Source: Cellulomonas sp.
GTDB lineage: Bacteria > Actinomycetota > Actinomycetes > Actinomycetales > Cellulomonadaceae
DNA length: 64,000 nucleotides
Assembly: GCF_015234515.1 (NCBI RefSeq)
Contig: NZ_JADGMY010000028.1
Location: 412,713 to 476,712 of the forward strand
Reading direction: 5' to 3'
Both the position numbers and the translations under genes were made by a program. Each line of letters starts with the position of its first letter. Position 1 is the first letter of the stretch. A model generated the notes under the pieces. The model had not been told where the DNA came from. It saw nothing but the letters and a program-made list of their open reading frames with translations, and made no database searches. Positions 9,104-20,122 of the stretch are shown here, one piece after another.

Positions 9104-9784
9104 TCAGCCCGCGACCGCCATGCGCGCCATCGCGTGCGACGCGCGCTCCATCACGACCTCCAACGACTCCCCCACGTGCCGGTGCAGCGCCGTGAGCGCC
9201 TCGCCGAGCCGCTCGCCGAGGACCAGGTCGAGGATCTCGATGTGCTCCTCGACGGTCGCGGTGATGCGCTCGTCCTCGATGAAGTCGTGCATGCGCACGG
9301 CGCGGATCTTCTGGTTCACGGTGACCAGGGCGTCGGTGAGCTGGCCGTTGCCCGACGCCTGGGACAGCGCGCGGTGGAAGCCCTCGTCGAGCACCACGAA
9401 GCTCGGGTCCGGGTCGGGGACGACGTCGCGCATCTCCTGCCAGCGGGCCAGCTCGGCGCCCAGGAGGTCACGGTCGTGCTGGACCTGCGGGTTCTCGATG
9501 GCGCGCGCGATGCCCCGCAGCTCGAGCGTGATCCGCAGCTCGTACAGGTCGCGCAACGCGGCCAGCGACGGCACGACGACGGCGTAGCCGAAGTCCGTGC
9601 GCTCGACGAGCCCGTCGGACAGCAGCCGCGACAGCGCCTCGCGCACCGGGGTGCGGGACACCTCGAACGCCTTCGACAGCTTGGGCTCGGTGAGCCGCTC
9701 ACGCGGCGAGACACGCCCGTTGAGGATCTCGTCGCGCAGCTGCTGGTACACCTGCTCGCGCAACGACCCGCTGGCCATGCTCAT
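9104..9784 (-). CDS. GntR-family regulator, FadR/FCD type
   Basis: LREQVYQQLRDEILNGRVSPRERLTEPKLSKAFEVSRTPVREALSRLLSDGLVER winged helix plus FCD domain. Confidence 0.9.
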   Translation of the reverse strand: MSMASGSLREQVYQQLRDEILNGRVSPRERLTEPKLSKAFEVSRTPVREALSRLLSDGLVERTDFGYAVVVPSLAALRDLYELRITLELRGIARAIENPQVQHDRDLLGAELARWQEMRDVVPDPDPSFVVLDEGFHRALSQASGNGQLTDALVTVNQKIRAVRMHDFIEDERITATVEEHIEILDLVLGERLGEALTALHRHVGESLEVVMERASHAMARMAVAG

Positions 9785-9850
9785 GACAGTAGCCCTCCGC
9801 CCCCCACGTCCCCGGGGCGGACGCCCCGGGGATCAGCCGCGCGACGACGC

Positions 9851-10543
9851 TCAGAGCGCCATCGCGGCACGCACGTCACCCTCCTGGGCGACGCCACCGA
9901 CACCGTCGGCCGTCACCCTCCCCGACTCCAGGACGTAGTAGCGCGACGACGCGGCGAGCGCGAAGCCCACGTGCTGCTCCACGAGCAGCACCGACAGCCC
10001 GTTCCCTGCGAGCTGCACGATCGCGTCCTCGATCTCGGCGACGACCGACGGCTGGATGCCCTCGGTCGGCTCGTCGAGGACGATGAGCCGCGGCCCGGTG
10101 ATGAGCGCGCGGGCGATCGCGAGCTGCTGACGCTGCCCGCCGGACAGCAGCCCTGCACGCCGCCCCAGCAGCTCGCGCAGCGCGGGGAACAGGTCGAGCG
10201 CCTCGTCGAGCCGCCGGGCCCCCGCCGGCCCGGCGACGTCGGCGACGAGCTGCAGGTTCTCCCGCGCAGTGAGCTGCCCGAACGACTGCTGCCCCTGCGG
10301 CACGTACGCCAGGCCCGCGCGCACCCGCTGGTGCGGCCGCCACCGCGTGACGTCCTGCCCACCGAGCAGGACCGTGCCGGACCGCACCGGCAGCAGCCCG
10401 ACCGCGGCCCGCAGGAGCGTCGTCTTGCCCGCACCGTTGTGGCCCATGACGGCGACGACCGACCCGTCCGGCACCTCGACGTCGACCCCGTGGACGACCG
10501 CGGTGCGGCCGTACCCGACGTGCACCCCGCGCAGCTCCAGCAT
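9851..10543 (-). CDS. urtE: Urea ABC transporter ATP-binding protein
   Basis: MGHNGAGKTTLL Walker A, LSGGQRQQLAIARAL, last gene of urtABCDE order. Confidence 0.9.
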   Translation of the reverse strand: MLELRGVHVGYGRTAVVHGVDVEVPDGSVVAVMGHNGAGKTTLLRAAVGLLPVRSGTVLLGGQDVTRWRPHQRVRAGLAYVPQGQQSFGQLTARENLQLVADVAGPAGARRLDEALDLFPALRELLGRRAGLLSGGQRQQLAIARALITGPRLIVLDEPTEGIQPSVVAEIEDAIVQLAGNGLSVLLVEQHVGFALAASSRYYVLESGRVTADGVGGVAQEGDVRAAMAL

Positions 10544-11466
10544 CACTCCACCTCCGTGCTCGCGACGGGCGCGGCGTCCGTCTGCGCCGCCGCGCCATCC
10601 GTCTGCGCCGCCGCGCCTCGCCCCCGCCCGTGCGCCCCCGACCCCAGGTACACCTCGACGACCCGCGGGTCCGCCTGCACCTGCGCGACCGTCCCCTCGG
10701 ACAGGACCCTCCCCTGGTGCAGCACCGTGACCGAGGAGGCGAACGAGCGCAGGAACTCCATGTCGTGCTCGACGACGACGACCGTGCGCTGCTCGCCGAT
10801 GCGCTGCAGCAGCAGGCCCGTCTCCTCGCGCTCGGCCTGGCTCATGCCCGCCACCGGCTCGTCGAGCAGCAGCAGCCGCGCGTCCTGGACCAGCAGCATG
10901 CCGATCTCGAGCCACTGCTTCTGCCCGTGCGCGAGCACCCCGGCGGGCAGGTCGCGCACCTGCGTCAGGCCCACGGTCTCCAGCGCGGCCTCGACCTCGG
11001 GCGGCACGACGTGCCGACGTCGCAGCATGGTCCACGGCCCGCGCCCGGCCCCGGCGGCGATGTCCAGGTTCTGCAGCACCGAGAGCTCGTCGAAGACGCT
11101 CGCGGTCTGGAACGTCCGCCCGACGCCCGCGCGCACGATCCGGTGCGACGGTCGCCCGAGCAGCTCGACGCCGCCGAACTGCACGGACCCGGTCGCGGGC
11201 GCCAGGCCCGTGATCGCGTCGACGATCGTGGTCTTGCCGGCGCCGTTCGGCCCGATCAGGAAGCGCAGGTCCCCCTGCGTGACGGTCAGGTCCACGCCGT
11301 CGACCGCGACGAACCCGTCGAAGACGACGCGCAGGTCGCGGATCTCCAGGTAGTCGTGGCGGAAGCGCTCACCCGGGGCGGCGATGACCGCCTCGAGGGC
11401 CTCGGGGTCCAGGCCGCCTGTGGCGTCGGGCGCGACGACGGGGCCGGTGTCGGTGTGCTCGCTCAT
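10543..11466 (-). CDS. urtD: Urea ABC transporter ATP-binding protein
   Basis: LIGPNGAGKTTIVDAITGLAPATGSVQFGG; LAHGQKQWLEIGMLL. Confidence 0.9.
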   Translation of the reverse strand: MSEHTDTGPVVAPDATGGLDPEALEAVIAAPGERFRHDYLEIRDLRVVFDGFVAVDGVDLTVTQGDLRFLIGPNGAGKTTIVDAITGLAPATGSVQFGGVELLGRPSHRIVRAGVGRTFQTASVFDELSVLQNLDIAAGAGRGPWTMLRRRHVVPPEVEAALETVGLTQVRDLPAGVLAHGQKQWLEIGMLLVQDARLLLLDEPVAGMSQAEREETGLLLQRIGEQRTVVVVEHDMEFLRSFASSVTVLHQGRVLSEGTVAQVQADPRVVEVYLGSGAHGRGRGAAAQTDGAAAQTDAAPVASTEVE

Positions 11467-12671
11467 GCGTGCCTCCCTGCGGTGCGGGCCGCGTCGGCGG
11501 CGTGCTGCGCGTCGTCATCGGGTGCCGTGCCGGTCCCCGCGGGCGTGGCGGTCGGGGCCGGCGGGTCCCCCGGCACGTCGTCCGACGTCCCACGGCGCCG
11601 CCGCCACAGGCCGCCGAGGGACGCGAACCCCTGCGGCAGGAACGCGACGACGAGGATGAACAGCGCCCCCTGGAAGTAGGTCCAGAAGGACGGGAACTGC
11701 TCCGAGAGGCCGGTCTCGGCCCACGACACGGCCACCGCGCCCAGCACCGGGCCCAGCAGCGTCGCGCGCCCGCCGATCGCGACGCCCACGAGGAACCCGA
11801 TGGACGGGATCACGCCCACGTCGGCGGGCGAGATGATCCCCACGACCGGGGCGAACAGCGCGCCGCCGATGCCGGCGAAGCACGCCGCGATCGCGTAGGC
11901 GACGACCTTGACGTTCGCCGGGTCGTACCCGAGGAACCGGACGCGGTTCTCCTGGTCGCGGACGGCGACGAGCAGCTCGCCGTAGCGCGAGTGCATGAGC
12001 AGCCGCACCACCACCACCATCGCGATGAGCACGCCTGCCGCGATGAAGTAGAGCATCCGCTTGTTGACGGGGTCGGCCAGGTCGTACCCGAAGAACGACC
12101 GGAACCCGTTGAGGCCGTTAGTGCCGCCCGTGACCTTCTGCTGACCGACCAGCAGGATCGCGAACGCGGCCGCGAGCGCCTGGGACAGGATCGCGAAGTA
12201 CGCGCCGCGCACCCGGCGGCGGAACACCGCGAGACCGAGCAGCGCGGCGATGCCGGCGGGCAGCACGAGGATCGCCAGGACGGTCACGACGGGGCTGCGC
12301 AACGGCTCCCACCAGCCGGGCACGACGCCGTCGCCGTACAGCAGCAGGAAGTCCGGCACCCCGCCGGGGCCCGCGTCGGACAGCTTCATGTGCATCGCCA
12401 TCAGGTAGCCCCCGATGCCGAAGAACACGCCCTGCCCGAGGACGAGCATGCCGCCGCGCCCCCACGCCAGGCCGATCCCGACCGCGACCATCGCGAGGCA
12501 CAGGAACTTGGCGAGCAGGTTCAGCCGGAAGTCCGAGAGCAGCGCGGGGGCCAGCCCGAACAGCACGACCGCGGCGACCGCGACGCCGGCCCACACGCGC
12601 ACGGCAGGGCGCCGCCACCAGGTCGTCGACGTGCTCGCAGGCTGCGCGGCGTCCGTCGTCCCCGCGCTCAT
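11463..12671 (-). CDS. urtC: Urea ABC transporter permease
   Basis: Branched-chain/urea permease (GRGGMLVLGQGVFFGIGGYLMAMHMKL); context. Confidence 0.9.
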   Translation of the reverse strand: MSAGTTDAAQPASTSTTWWRRPAVRVWAGVAVAAVVLFGLAPALLSDFRLNLLAKFLCLAMVAVGIGLAWGRGGMLVLGQGVFFGIGGYLMAMHMKLSDAGPGGVPDFLLLYGDGVVPGWWEPLRSPVVTVLAILVLPAGIAALLGLAVFRRRVRGAYFAILSQALAAAFAILLVGQQKVTGGTNGLNGFRSFFGYDLADPVNKRMLYFIAAGVLIAMVVVVRLLMHSRYGELLVAVRDQENRVRFLGYDPANVKVVAYAIAACFAGIGGALFAPVVGIISPADVGVIPSIGFLVGVAIGGRATLLGPVLGAVAVSWAETGLSEQFPSFWTYFQGALFILVVAFLPQGFASLGGLWRRRRGTSDDVPGDPPAPTATPAGTGTAPDDDAQHAADAARTAGRHA

Positions 12672-13552
12672 GCCAGGCTCCGCGTGCGGACCGAGACCAG
12701 GCCCTGCGGCCGGACCTGCAGGAACGCGACGATGACGACGAAGAGCAGGACCTTGGCCAGGCTCGCGGTCGTCGAGTACTCGAACGTCGCCTGCACGATC
12801 CCGAGCGAGAACGCGGCGATCACGGCGCCCTTGAGCTGGCCGATGCCCCCGACGACGACCACGAGGAACGCGTCGACGATGTAGTTGGTGCCCAGGGTCG
12901 GGCCGATCGACCCGAGCAACGTCAGCGCGACGCCCGCGACCCCCGCCACGCCGGAGCCGACGAAGAACGTGAGGCGGTCGGTGGCACGCGTCGAGACGCC
13001 GGAGGTCTCCGCGAGGTCGCGGTTCTGCACGGTCGCGCGGATGCGGCGGCCCAGCGACGTCATCTTGAGGACGAGGGCCAGCACGACCACGCACGCGATC
13101 GCGAGACCCAGGATGAACAGCCGCGTCTTCGGCAGGTTCATGCCGAGGAACGGCACCGCACCCGAGAGCCACGCCGGGGCGCGCACGTCGACGTTGGGGG
13201 CACCGAACACGTCCCGCGCCAGCTGCTGCAGCACCAGCGCGACGCCGAACGTCACGAGCAGCGTGTCCAACGGCCTGCGGTACATCCGGGAGATCAACGT
13301 GACCTCCAGCAGCAGGCCCAGCAGGCCGCCGACGACGAACCCGACGGGCAGCGCGACGAGCAGCGAGACGCCCGCGTCGGGGATGAACGCCTGCAGGACG
13401 AACGCCGTGTACGCGCCGGCCATCATGAACTCGCCGTGCGCCATGTTGATGACGCCCATCTGGCCGAACGTCAGGGCCAGGCCGAGCGCCGCGAGCAGGA
13501 GCACCGAGCCGAGGCTCAGGCCCGCGAAGAGCTGGGAGAACAGGGCGTCCAT
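12668..13552 (-). CDS. urtB: Urea ABC transporter permease
   Basis: ALTFGQMGVINMAHGEFMMAGAYTAFV motif; context. Confidence 0.9.
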   Translation of the reverse strand: MDALFSQLFAGLSLGSVLLLAALGLALTFGQMGVINMAHGEFMMAGAYTAFVLQAFIPDAGVSLLVALPVGFVVGGLLGLLLEVTLISRMYRRPLDTLLVTFGVALVLQQLARDVFGAPNVDVRAPAWLSGAVPFLGMNLPKTRLFILGLAIACVVVLALVLKMTSLGRRIRATVQNRDLAETSGVSTRATDRLTFFVGSGVAGVAGVALTLLGSIGPTLGTNYIVDAFLVVVVGGIGQLKGAVIAAFSLGIVQATFEYSTTASLAKVLLFVVIVAFLQVRPQGLVSVRTRSLA

Positions 13553-13591
13553 GCGGCGCCGCCTTCCGTGGGTGGTCGTGCACCGGGGCGG

Positions 13592-13622
13592 GTGGCCCGG
13601 TCCGTTCGTCGGACCGGGCCAC
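13592..13622 (-). terminator. Intercistronic hairpin between urtA and urtB
   Basis: Perfect 12-bp stem GTGGCCCGGTCC-gttcgtc-GGACCGGGCCAC. Confidence 0.75.
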
Positions 13623-13659
13623 CGCGCTCAGGGGTGCGTCCGGGCGTGCGGGACGCGGG

Positions 13660-14949
13660 TCAGGACAGGCCCTCGGCCCAGTCGTAGCCCTCGAGGAACG
13701 GGTCCGGCTCGATCGGGCCGTCCGACTCCCAGACGGAGTGGATGAGACCGTCCGCACCGATCTCGCCGATGTACGCCGTCTTGGCGATGTGGTGGTTGTC
13801 GCCGTTGACGGTGACGGTGCCCTCCGGGGCGTCGAAGCTGACGCCGTCCGCGGCCTCCTGGATGTCCGCGACCGCGAAGGACTCGGCCTTCTCGACCATG
13901 CCCTTCCACAGGTAGAGCGACGTGTACGCGGCCTCCATCGGGTCGGACGTCGGGCGGTCGTCGCCGTACTTCTCCTTGAACGCCGCGACGAACGTCGTGT
14001 TCTCGGGCGACTCGACCGTCTGGTAGTAGTTCCACGCGGTGAGCTGGCCGACGATGTTGTCGACGCCGATGCCGCCGACCTCCTCCTCGGCGATCGACAC
14101 CGAGACCACGGGGGTGGCGTCCACCGTCAGGCCGACGTTCTTGTACTCCTTGAAGAACGCGACGTTGGAGTCACCGTTCAGGGTGTTGAACACCGCGTCC
14201 GCGCCGGACGCCTTGAGCTTGTTGACGATGGTCGCGAAGTCGGTGTGCCCCAGCGGCGCGTACTCCTCACCGACGATCTCGATGCCGTTCGCCTCGGCGT
14301 AGGCGTTGATGATCTTGTTCGCGGTGCGCGGGAAGACGTAGTCCGACCCGACGAGGAAGACCTTCTTCTTCCCCTGCTCCTTGAGGTAGTCCATGCCGGG
14401 GATGATCTGCTGGTTCGTCGTCGCGCCGGTGTAGAAGATGTTCTTCGACGCCTCGAGGCCCTCGTACTGCACGGGGTAGAACAGCAGCGAGTTCTTCGAC
14501 TCGAAGACCGGCAGCATCGCCTTGCGGGACGAGGACGTCCAGCCGCCGAAGACCGCGGCGACGCAGTCGGACGAGATGAGCTTGTCGGCCTTCTCGGCGA
14601 AGACGGTCGGCTCGGAGGCGCCGTCCTCGGCGACGACCTCCAGCTGCTTGCCGAGCACGCCGCCGGCCGCGTTGATCTCCTCCGCCGCCAGGTCGAGCGA
14701 GTCGCGGACCGTCTGCTCGGAGATGGCCATGGTGCCGGACAGCGAGTTGAGGAACCCGATCTTCACGGTGTCGCCGGAGGTGTCGACGCAGGACGCGCCA
14801 CCGGAGGCGGACGCCGTGCCGCCGTCGCTGCCTGCGGCGGTGCGGGCGCCGCCGCAGGCCGACAGCGTGAGGGCGGCCGCGAGCGCCGCGGCCGACAGTG
14901 CGAGCGCGCGCTTCCGGGACGTCCGCGAGGGGAGGGGGTGTGTGGTCAA
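13660..14949 (-). CDS. urtA: Urea ABC transporter substrate-binding lipoprotein
   Basis: Lipobox [54 protein letters not shown]. Confidence 0.92.
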   Translation of the reverse strand: MTTHPLPSRTSRKRALALSAAALAAALTLSACGGARTAAGSDGGTASASGGASCVDTSGDTVKIGFLNSLSGTMAISEQTVRDSLDLAAEEINAAGGVLGKQLEVVAEDGASEPTVFAEKADKLISSDCVAAVFGGWTSSSRKAMLPVFESKNSLLFYPVQYEGLEASKNIFYTGATTNQQIIPGMDYLKEQGKKKVFLVGSDYVFPRTANKIINAYAEANGIEIVGEEYAPLGHTDFATIVNKLKASGADAVFNTLNGDSNVAFFKEYKNVGLTVDATPVVSVSIAEEEVGGIGVDNIVGQLTAWNYYQTVESPENTTFVAAFKEKYGDDRPTSDPMEAAYTSLYLWKGMVEKAESFAVADIQEAADGVSFDAPEGTVTVNGDNHHIAKTAYIGEIGADGLIHSVWESDGPIEPDPFLEGYDWAEGLS

Positions 14950-15035
14950 CGGAGTGCCTTTCGATCAGGACGAGCTGACGGGCGATGCCGGGCTCGGGCG
15001 CCGACCCACCGCGTGCCACCGCGCTGTGTCCCGCG

Positions 15036-15044
15036 GCGTATACA
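15036..15044 (-). promoter_or_regulatory. TGTATACGC candidate operator (copy 2)
   Basis: Reverse complement of GCGTATACA, upstream of urtA. Confidence 0.5.
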
Positions 15045-15120
15045 GGCCGGTGCCCATGGCCGAGGACGCTAGGGAGCACGTGTTTCGCGGATCCGCCGGT
15101 TCCTGTAAACATCGCGTTTC

Positions 15121-15146
15121 GGCTGTATACGCAGGCGGATACAGCC
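15121..15146 (+). promoter_or_regulatory. TGTATACGC copy 3 within inverted repeat GGCTGTAT-N10-ATACAGCC
   Basis: 9-mer at 15124-15132 inside an 8-bp inverted repeat, about 40 bp upstream of ureA. Confidence 0.55.
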
Positions 15147-15172
15147 CCGTCGACGGCCCTAGGGTGCGGTCC

Positions 15173-15475
15173 ATGAGGCTCACTCCCGCCGATACCGAGA
15201 AGCTGTTGCTGTCCGTCGCCGGCATGGTCGCGCGCGACCGGCTGACCCGCGGCGTCCGGCTCAACCACCCCGAGGCCGTCGCGCTGCTCAGCACCTGGGT
15301 GATCGAGCGCGCACGCGACGGGGTCGGCGTGTCGCAGCTGATGTCGGACGGCCGCTCGGTGCTGCGCCGCGACCAGGTCATGGACGGCGTCCCGGAGATG
15401 CTGGCTGACGTGCAGGTCGAGGCGACCTTCCCCGACGGCCGCAAGCTCGTGACCCTCCACCACCCCATCCCCTGA
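15173..15475 (+). CDS. ureA: Urease gamma subunit
   Basis: [40 protein letters not shown]. Confidence 0.95.
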   Translation: MRLTPADTEKLLLSVAGMVARDRLTRGVRLNHPEAVALLSTWVIERARDGVGVSQLMSDGRSVLRRDQVMDGVPEMLADVQVEATFPDGRKLVTLHHPIP

Positions 15476-15551
15476 CTCACGAGACCGAGAGATCGAGGGG
15501 TTCCGGCCCCGGAAAACTCTGGCTCACCAGACCGACCTTGGAGGTAGGCAC

Positions 15552-15889
15552 ATGGCAGGCACGTCCGGCGACGGCCCCGGTGCGGTGCGCACGCGCGCGG
15601 GCACGCTCGTGCTCAACGGGGACCGCGCAGCGCACGAGCGGATCACGCTCGTCGTCGAGAACACCGGGGACCGGCCGGTGCAGATCGGCTCCCACCTGCA
15701 CCTGCCCGATGCCAACGCGGCACTCGCCTTCGACCGCGCGGCCGCGCACGGGTTCCGGCTGGACGTGCCGTCGGGGACCTCGCAGCGGTTCGAGCCGGGG
15801 GCCTCGCGGGCGGTCGAGGCCGTCGCGATCCGCGGGGCACGGCGTGTGCCGGGCCTGCAGCGCGGCAAGGCCGACGGGGGTGCGCTCTA

Positions 15890-15890
<1 letters not shown>
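15552..15890 (+). CDS. ureB: Urease beta subunit
   Basis: [46 protein letters not shown]. Confidence 0.95.
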
Positions 15891-17593
<1,703 letters not shown>

Positions 17594-17594
17594 C

Positions 17595-18557
17595 ATGGAC
17601 ACCCCCACCCCTCCCCCGCGGGAGAGCAGTCCAGTCACCGACGCGTCAGCCCTGCTCGTTCTCGCCATGCTGGCCGACGCCCGCCTCCCGACCGGCGCCC
17701 ACGCCCACTCCGCCGGCCTCGAGCCGGCCGTCCAGGCGGGCCTGCTCACCCCGGCCGCGTCCCCCGACGTGCCACCCAGTCACGCCACCCCTGACTGGAT
17801 TGCACTCTCACGACCAACGGGGGTGCCTACGGGGGTGCCCACGGGGGTGCCCACGGGGGTGCCCACGGGGGTGCCTACGGGGGTGCCCACCCGGGGGCTC
17901 GCGGGGGTGGCCTCCCACCCCACCCCGGGCGTGAGAGTGCGATCCAGTCACCGCACCCGCGACTCGATCGCACTCTCGCGAGGGCGGGGTGGGGGGGAGG
18001 ACGTGGGGCGGGTGCCCGCGCTGGCGGCGACGCGGCTGCGGACCGTGACCGCGACCGAGGCGGGGGCCGCCGTGGTCGCGCGGCATCGGTGGCTCGACCG
18101 GCGTGACCTCGCGCCGGTCGAGGACGCGTGGGCCGCGCGCACCCCCAGCCCTGCGGTCCGCGACGCGACGCGGCGCCTGGGCCGCGGCTACCTGCGGCTC
18201 GCGCTGGCGCTGTGGCCCGACGAGCTCGCCGGCGCGTTCGCGCCCGGGTCCGCGCCCCCGCGCCCGCTGGTCGCGGGCGCGATCGGGGCGGTCGCCGGTC
18301 TCGACGCGCTGCAGGTCGCGCTGCTCGTCGGCTACGACGACGTCCAGACGATCGCGTCGGCCGCGCTCAAGCTCACCCCCCTGGACCCCGCGACGACGAC
18401 GCGCTGGGTGCTCGACCTGCACCCGGCCGTGGCGGCGATGGCGGCCGACGTCGCCCACCTGACCGACCCGGACGACATCCCGTCGGCGGGAGCACCGATG
18501 ACCGACGCGTGGGCACAGGCCCACGCCCGCACCACCCGGAGGCTGTTCCATGGCTGA
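17595..18557 (+). CDS. ureF: Urease accessory protein UreF with low-complexity insertion
   Basis: [26 protein letters not shown] and [23 protein letters not shown] flank a repeat-derived insertion. Confidence 0.88.
   Translation: MDTPTPPPRESSPVTDASALLVLAMLADARLPTGAHAHSAGLEPAVQAGLLTPAASPDVPPSHATPDWIALSRPTGVPTGVPTGVPTGVPTGVPTGVPTRGLAGVASHPTPGVRVRSSHRTRDSIALSRGRGGGEDVGRVPALAATRLRTVTATEAGAAVVARHRWLDRRDLAPVEDAWAARTPSPAVRDATRRLGRGYLRLALALWPDELAGAFAPGSAPPRPLVAGAIGAVAGLDALQVALLVGYDDVQTIASAALKLTPLDPATTTRWVLDLHPAVAAMAADVAHLTDPDDIPSAGAPMTDAWAQAHARTTRRLFHG
17792..17981. repeat. Three copies (two inverted, one divergent direct) of about 21-bp element TGACTGGATYGCACTCTCACG inside ureF
   Basis: 17792-17812 plus; 17930-17950 minus (20 of 21 match); 17960-17980 plus (more diverged); a partial fourth copy at about 17621-17640. 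Confidence 0.8.
17819..17890 (+). repeat. 12-bp minisatellite GGGGGTGCCYAC x6 encoding (GVPT)6 in ureF
   Basis: Six consecutive 12-bp units differing only at one C/T position. Confidence 0.95.
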
Positions 18558-19365
18558 GACCCCCGCCACCCCCACCCGCGCGTTCCGGCTCGGCGTCGCC
18601 GGACCGGTCGGCACCGGCAAGACGTCGCTCATCGGGCTGCTGTGCCGCGAGCTGGCGGACGAGATCGAGATGGGCGTCGTCACCAACGACATCTACACCG
18701 ACGAGGACGCGCAGATCCTGCGGGCGGCGGGCGTGCTGGAGATCGACCGCATCCGTGCCGTCGAGACGGGCGCGTGCCCGCACACCGCGATCCGCGACGA
18801 CGTCACCCCCAACCTCATCGCCGTCGAGGACCTCGAGGCCGACCACGGGCCGCTGGACCTCGTGCTGGTCGAGTCCGGCGGCGACAACCTCACCGCGACC
18901 TTCTCCCCCGCGCTCGTCGACGCGCAGATCTTCGTCCTCGACGTGGCCGGCGGCGGCGACGTCGCCCGCAAGGGCGGCCCGGGCATCGCGCGCGCCGACC
19001 TGCTCGTCGTCAACAAGACGGACCTCGCGCCGTACGTCGAGGTCGACGTCGAGCGCATGCTGAGCGACGCGTCCGACGCCCGCGACGGCGGCCCCGTCAT
19101 CGGCCTGTCGCGGCACGACCGCGCGTCCGTCGACGCCCTGACCGACTGGGTGCGGCGCATGACGGCGGCCGTCCGCGCGGGGCAGCACACGCCCGTCGAC
19201 CCCGGCCCGATGGCACCGCACAGCCACGCCGACGAGGACGGGCACGTGACCGTCCACAGCCACGACCCGGCGGACGGCCACGCCCACGACCGCGTCGCCC
19301 ACGGACACCCGCACCCCCAGGAGCACCGCCCGCACCCGCTCGCGCACGAGCGCCCGGCAGTGTGA
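18550..19365 (+). CDS. ureG: Urease accessory GTPase with His-rich C-terminal tail
   Basis: [36 protein letters not shown]; tail [43 protein letters not shown]. Confidence 0.95.
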   Translation: MAETPATPTRAFRLGVAGPVGTGKTSLIGLLCRELADEIEMGVVTNDIYTDEDAQILRAAGVLEIDRIRAVETGACPHTAIRDDVTPNLIAVEDLEADHGPLDLVLVESGGDNLTATFSPALVDAQIFVLDVAGGGDVARKGGPGIARADLLVVNKTDLAPYVEVDVERMLSDASDARDGGPVIGLSRHDRASVDALTDWVRRMTAAVRAGQHTPVDPGPMAPHSHADEDGHVTVHSHDPADGHAHDRVAHGHPHPQEHRPHPLAHERPAV

Positions 19366-20120
19366 GCCCCTCCACGCTCGGTGCGACCCGGCTCGTCGTC
19401 GCCCGCGCACCCGACGGGCGCGTGCGGGCGGACCTCGACGGGACGCTGCTGTCGTGCCGACGGCTGCCGGACGAGCACGGGACGGTCCGCGTCGCGCTCG
19501 TCGCCACCCAGGCCCTGCTGCTGGCCGGCGACGACGTGCGGATCACCGTGCAGGTCGACGACGGCCTGGCGCTCGAGGTCGTCGAGGTCGCCGGGACGGT
19601 CGCGTACGACATGCAGGGCGGCAGCGCGACGTGGCGTGTCGACGTGCGTCTGGGTGCCGGTGCGCTGCTCGTCTGGGACGCGTTGCCGTTCGTCGTCGCC
19701 ACCGGCGCCGACGTGCAGCGCACGGCGACGCTCGAGCTGGCCGAGGGCGCGCGTGCGGTGCTGCGCGAGACGTTCGTCCTCGGCCGCACGGGCGAGGTGG
19801 GTGGTCGGCTGACGACGACCACGCGCGCCCGTCTGGCGGGTCGCCCGCTGCTCGTCGAGACGCTCACGGTCGACCCGGACGCCCGCCGGGACCCGGCGCT
19901 GCTGGGCGGCGCACGGTGCCTCGACACCGTGACGGTGCTCGGCTCCCGCTACGACGCCGAGCCGCCGCCCGGCGCCGACGTCCTGCAGCTCGACGGTCCC
20001 GGCACGCTGGTCCGCACCTTCGGCACGGACGCCCACACGGGCGACCTGACGGGCGCCGTCACGCTCGCCCGGCACACCGTGACCGCCGGCCCCGATGGCG
20101 CGACGCCCGCACGTCGGTGA
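19362..20120 (+). CDS. ureD: Urease accessory protein UreD
   Basis: [43 protein letters not shown] start overlaps ureG TGA. Confidence 0.88.
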   Translation: MSPSTLGATRLVVARAPDGRVRADLDGTLLSCRRLPDEHGTVRVALVATQALLLAGDDVRITVQVDDGLALEVVEVAGTVAYDMQGGSATWRVDVRLGAGALLVWDALPFVVATGADVQRTATLELAEGARAVLRETFVLGRTGEVGGRLTTTTRARLAGRPLLVETLTVDPDARRDPALLGGARCLDTVTVLGSRYDAEPPPGADVLQLDGPGTLVRTFGTDAHTGDLTGAVTLARHTVTAGPDGATPARR

Positions 20121-20122
20121 AG

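Noticed and set aside
17594-18020. ureF as a pseudogene disrupted by repeats
   Set aside because: The reading frame stays open through the insertion and conserved UreF sequence resumes downstream; stop overlaps ureG as in intact operons.
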